Assembly: GCA_034667525.1 (NCBI GenBank)
Contig: JAXDJO010000016.1
Location: forward strand, 41,352-105,351
Direction of reading: 5' to 3'
Length of the DNA: 64,000 bases
Source: DATAPE01 sp034667525
GTDB taxonomy: Bacteria > Actinomycetota > CADDZG01 > WHSQ01
The notes below the pieces were generated by a model, which had not been told where the DNA came from, did no database searches, and was given only the letters and a program-made list of their open reading frames with translations. Shown here one piece after another: positions 60,674-64,000 of this stretch (positions are counted from its first letter, which is position 1; each line of letters opens with the position of its first letter). Made by a program: the position numbers and the translations under genes.

Positions 60674-63618
60674 AGCTCGACTTCAAGAGCGTGACGACCA
60701 GCGGCGTGGACGCGGCCGCTCTCGCTGCCGATCTCAAAGCCGCCTTGCGGGGTGAGGTGCGCTTCGACAGCGGGAGCCGGGCCCTCTACTCATATGACGG
60801 TTCCAACTACCGGCAGGTCCCGATAGGTGTCGTGGTTCCGTACGATGCGGACGACGCGGTCACCGCCGTTGATGTGTGCCGAGCTCATGGTGCTCCGTTG
60901 TTGAGCCGCGGTGGCGGCACCAGCCTTGCAGGTCAATGCTGCAATGTTGCAGTGGTCCTCGACTACTCCAAGCGACTCAACCACATCCTCGAGATCAACG
61001 CAGAAGAGAAATTCGCTCTGGTTGAGCCGGGGGTTATATGCGATGACCTGCGGTCAGCCGCAGAGCAACATCACCTCACGTGGGCCCCCGATCCGTCGAC
61101 GCACCAGTACTGCACCATGGGCGGGATGATCGGCAACAACTCGTGTGGCGTTCACTCGATCATGGGTGGAAAGGCAGAGGAGAACGTGATCGCGCTCGAG
61201 ATTCTGACCTACGACGGTCTGCGCACCTGGGTGGGAAAGACCGAAGACCGAGAGTTGGAGACGATCATCTCCGGGGGCGGTCGCCGCGGGCAGATCTACC
61301 GTGATCTCAGAGACCTGCGAGACCGTTACAGAGATCTGGTGCGCGAGCGCTATCCACAGATACCCCGCCGAGTGTCCGGTTACAACCTCAATAGACTTCT
61401 GCCGGAGCACGATTTCGACGTTGCCAAAGCCTTGGTGGGCACCGAATCGACGTGCGTGACGATCCTTCAGGCCAAGATTCGGCTCGTCGACAGCCCTCCC
61501 GTGAGATCGCTTCTGGTGCTCGGCTATCCGTCTGTTTATGAGGCAGCCGACCATGTTCCGGAGGTCATGAAGCACGGACCGATAGGTCTTGAAGGTCTCG
61601 ACGACAAGCTGATCGACGACATGAAGAAGAAGCACATCCATCCCCAGGACATCGATCTAGTGCCTCCCGGCAAGGGCTGGCTGCTCGTGGAGTTCGGCGG
61701 AGAGAGCAAGGAGGAGTCCGACGACAAAGCGCGAGCCTTGATGGCAGCTGTGAAAGGAAAGGATGGACCTTCCACGAAGCTCTTTGACTCCAAGGAGGAG
61801 GAGAAGAAGCTCTGGGAGGTGCGCGAATCCGGCTTGGGCGCTACCGCTCGCGTCCCGGGAGCCCCGGACACCTGGGAGGGCTGGGAGGACTCTGCGGTGC
61901 CGCCCGAGAAGATGGGCGATTATCTACGAGACCTGCGGAAGTTGTACGAACAACATGGCTACGACGGCTCGTTCTACGGTCACTTCGGGCAAGGATGTCT
62001 GCACACCCGCATCAACTTCGACCTGAAGACGAGCGCAGGGATCAAGAACTTCAGATCGTTCATCGAAGAGGCAGCAGATCTTGTCGTTCACTACGGCGGT
62101 TCGTTATCGGGCGAGCACGGCGATGGGCAATCTCGCGCCGAGCTCCTTCCGCGGATGTTCGGCCGGGAGATCGTTCAGGCCTTCGGCGAGTTCAAGGCTA
62201 TCTGGGATCCGCAGGGCAAGATGAACCCGCACAAGGTCGTAGATCCTTACAAGCTCGACGAGAATCTGCGTCTCGGCTCTGACTACCATCCGTGGGATCC
62301 GAAGACAACGTTCGCTTACACGGAAGATGACGGCAGCTTCAATCGGGCGGTCCTGCGCTGCGTCGGTGTTGGTCAGTGCCGCAAACACGACACGGGGACG
62401 ATGTGTCCCAGCTACATGGCGACCCGGGAAGAAAAGCATTCCACCCGCGGACGCGCCCGCCTCATGTTCGAGATGATGGAGGGTGAGACCATCTCCGACG
62501 GCTGGCGTTCCAACGAGGTCAAGGAAGCACTGGATCTCTGCCTCTCGTGCAAGGGGTGCAAGGCTGAGTGCCCCATGGGTGTCGACATGGCCACCTACAA
62601 GGCTGAGTTCCTATCGCACCACTACAAGTGGAGGTTGAGGCCTCGGCCCGCTTACGCGATGGGGCTCATGCAGTACTGGGCTCGGATCGGGGGCCGGTTG
62701 CCGAGGACCGCAAACTTCGTCAGCCACTCCCCGGTCCTCTCAGCGGCTCTGAAACGGGTGGGGGGAGTTGCTCAGGAGCGCGAGATTCCAGCGTTCGCCC
62801 ATCAGACGTTCACCGAATGGTTCCGTAATCATCCGTCGCGCCGGGGTGCCAGAGGCAGGGTGATCCTCTGGCCGGATACCTGGAACAACTACTTCCATCC
62901 CGAGGTAGCTGAAGCGGCGGTCGAGGTTCTTGAAGCCGCCGATTACGAGGTCTCGATCCCCTCTGCCTCGTTATGCTGCGGACGCCCCCTCTACGACTAC
63001 GGGATGCTCACGCTCGCCCGTCGGTCGCTGCAGCGGGTATTGAGGGTGCTCGGCGATGACATCCATGCCGGGGTACCGGTGATCGGGCTGGAACCAAGCT
63101 GCGTGTCGGTGTTCAAGGACGAGATGCTCGGCATGCTTCCCCGGGATGAGGACGCAAAGAGGATGAGCAACCAGACCTTTGTACTGAGTGAGTTCCTCGA
63201 GAGGAACGGATACGATCCCCCCTCTCTAACGCGCTCCGCCCTGGTGCAAGGCCACTGTCACCACAAGTCGGTTTTAAAGATGGACGCCGAGCAAGCCCTC
63301 ATGAGCAAAGTGGGGTTGAATTTCCAGCTCCTTGATGACGGATGCTGCGGCATGGCGGGCAGCTTTGGATTCGAGGCGGACAAGTTCGACGTCTCTCTCG
63401 CAGTAGGGGAACGGGGACTCTTGCCAGCCGTACGCGATGCTTCCCCGGACGTGCTCCTTGTTGCGGACGGCTTCAGTTGCCGAGAGCAGATCTCTCAGAC
63501 CACCGATCGCAGGGCGCTCCACCTCTCGCAGGTGTTGCAGATGGCGCTGCGCGAGGGCCCGAACGGCCCCGCTGCGGCTTATCCGGGAAGGCATCGGACC
63601 GCGAGGTCTTCGCCTTAG
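60670..63618 (+). CDS. Fused FAD-linked oxidase and Fe-S (GlcD-GlcF/YdiJ-like) 2-hydroxyacid dehydrogenase
   Basis: The 982-residue protein starts with an FAD-binding (PCMH-type) domain (LLSRGGGTSLAGQCCN, GGMIGNNSCGVHS) and an FAD-oxidase C-terminal domain (GHFGQGCLHTRINFD, GSLSGEHGDGQSRAELLP). A two-cluster ferredoxin part (CVGVGQCRK...CPSYMATREEKHSTRGRARL, CLSCKGCKAECPMGVDM) and two CCG domains (ASLCCGRPLYDYG, DDGCCGMAGSFG) follow. It resembles YdiJ/D-2-hydroxyacid dehydrogenases and could donate electrons to quinone. Start TTG 60670 overlaps the upstream stop. Confidence 0.9.
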   Translation: MKLDFKSVTTSGVDAAALAADLKAALRGEVRFDSGSRALYSYDGSNYRQVPIGVVVPYDADDAVTAVDVCRAHGAPLLSRGGGTSLAGQCCNVAVVLDYSKRLNHILEINAEEKFALVEPGVICDDLRSAAEQHHLTWAPDPSTHQYCTMGGMIGNNSCGVHSIMGGKAEENVIALEILTYDGLRTWVGKTEDRELETIISGGGRRGQIYRDLRDLRDRYRDLVRERYPQIPRRVSGYNLNRLLPEHDFDVAKALVGTESTCVTILQAKIRLVDSPPVRSLLVLGYPSVYEAADHVPEVMKHGPIGLEGLDDKLIDDMKKKHIHPQDIDLVPPGKGWLLVEFGGESKEESDDKARALMAAVKGKDGPSTKLFDSKEEEKKLWEVRESGLGATARVPGAPDTWEGWEDSAVPPEKMGDYLRDLRKLYEQHGYDGSFYGHFGQGCLHTRINFDLKTSAGIKNFRSFIEEAADLVVHYGGSLSGEHGDGQSRAELLPRMFGREIVQAFGEFKAIWDPQGKMNPHKVVDPYKLDENLRLGSDYHPWDPKTTFAYTEDDGSFNRAVLRCVGVGQCRKHDTGTMCPSYMATREEKHSTRGRARLMFEMMEGETISDGWRSNEVKEALDLCLSCKGCKAECPMGVDMATYKAEFLSHHYKWRLRPRPAYAMGLMQYWARIGGRLPRTANFVSHSPVLSAALKRVGGVAQEREIPAFAHQTFTEWFRNHPSRRGARGRVILWPDTWNNYFHPEVAEAAVEVLEAADYEVSIPSASLCCGRPLYDYGMLTLARRSLQRVLRVLGDDIHAGVPVIGLEPSCVSVFKDEMLGMLPRDEDAKRMSNQTFVLSEFLERNGYDPPSLTRSALVQGHCHHKSVLKMDAEQALMSKVGLNFQLLDDGCCGMAGSFGFEADKFDVSLAVGERGLLPAVRDASPDVLLVADGFSCREQISQTTDRRALHLSQVLQMALREGPNGPAAAYPGRHRTARSSP

Positions 63619-63741
63619 GTGTACTGGCAGGGTGGCAAAGAAGAAGTCCTAGGGGCTCCCAAGCGGACTCTCAGACGTTCCTCAGGGAATCCTGTTCCGA
63701 TGAGGGCCATCTGACGTGATCGAAGGAGGAAAGCCGGAGCC

Positions 63742-64000
63742 GTGTCGGTTGTCGATAGCTGGAAGCGCCAAAAGCCTTCCTCGCGCCTGCTGCGCGGGTT
63801 CCTGGGCGTCACGTTCCTTTACGCGGGTGTCCAGAAACTGTCGGACCCAAATTTCTTCAAGCGGGGCGGCACCACCTACATAGGAAGCCAGATCCAGGCG
63901 TTCGCGCACGGGAGCCCCATCGCTCCCTTACTGCGCTTCGTTGGTCATTTCCCGATCCTCACGGGACTTGTGGTCGCATTGGGGGAGATCGCTATCGGGG
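63742..64000 (+). CDS. DoxX-like membrane protein, 3' partial
   Basis: The frame opens at GTG 63742 (GGAGG at 63725-63729, and GGAG closer) and runs off the window. It reads SRLLRGFLGVTFLYAGVQKLSDPNFF, then YIGSQIQAFAHGSPIAPLL and a hydrophobic segment ending VALGEIAIG. These are features of DoxX/DoxD-type membrane proteins. The 123 bases before it (63619-63741) hold nothing I can identify. Confidence 0.72.
   Translation, partial: MSVVDSWKRQKPSSRLLRGFLGVTFLYAGVQKLSDPNFFKRGGTTYIGSQIQAFAHGSPIAPLLRFVGHFPILTGLVVALGEIAIG

Overview
The window is about 64 kb of GC-rich bacterial DNA with no gene-free stretch over 300 bases. Gene order is dense. Most neighbours overlap through ATGA, GTGA or TTGA junctions, and GTG or TTG starts are common. 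Gene content is haem synthesis by the C5 route, a caa3 oxidase, a split (b6f-like) cytochrome bc complex, System I cytochrome c maturation, a geranylgeranyl-reductase-type flavoprotein and two complex I operons. This suggests an aerobic, menaquinone-using, probably deep-branching Actinomycetota-like or Chloroflexota-like bacterium. The lineage is an inference; no rRNA is present to settle it.

Layout. 1-3898 (+): hemC (5' end cut), hemD, hemB, hemL. 3997-16854 (-): one long co-directional block. It reads ccmG, ccmE, ccmF, ccmH, a ccmI-like gene, a membrane-anchored beta-domain protein, ccmA, ccmB, ccmC and ccmD, and continues into the menaquinol:cytochrome c reductase cluster (membrane protein, 2x[4Fe-4S] ferredoxin, cytochrome b N-half, cytochrome b C-half, Rieske, dihaem cytochrome c, two small membrane proteins). 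16878-22288 (+): ctaC-D-E-F-G and a membrane cupredoxin. 22406-24303 (-): ctaB and ctaA. 24361-27380 (+): a thioredoxin-like lipoprotein, a polyprenyl diphosphate synthase and a second cupredoxin. 27491-43875 (+): geranylgeranyl reductase family protein and a full 14-gene nuoA-N. 43893-44633 (-): a membrane protein. 44825-56227 (+): a second complex I operon, nuoABCDHIJKLMN, without nuoEFG. 56247-57308 (-): a sugar-phosphate nucleotidyltransferase. 57261-57465: three 68-bp structured repeats running into tRNA-Tyr. 57739-64000 (+): a ThDP enzyme, an enolase-superfamily enzyme, a fused FAD/Fe-S dehydrogenase and the start of a DoxX-like gene.

Together the genes encode nearly a whole respiratory chain: NADH (complex I-1) or an unidentified donor (complex I-2), menaquinone, bc complex, cytochrome c and/or cupredoxins, caa3 oxidase, plus the enzymes that make haems b, c and a and the quinone side chain.

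Most interesting observations: (1) a roughly 35-residue motif (Y-x2-VL-x-E-x3-KGSS-x2-VA-x2-RAK-x-AR) attached four times to three otherwise unrelated respiratory proteins, each time on the predicted cytoplasmic side; (2) an 11-subunit complex I next to a 14-subunit one; (3) a near-perfect Rex-type operator ahead of the first nuo operon and a differently arranged palindrome ahead of the second; (4) a shared DNA cassette inside nuoG and the second nuoI; (5) three tandem hairpin repeats abutting tRNA-Tyr; (6) a 3' element repeated directly after two operon-ending stop codons; (7) variant active-site residues in CcmE, CcmH and the Qo site of cytochrome b.
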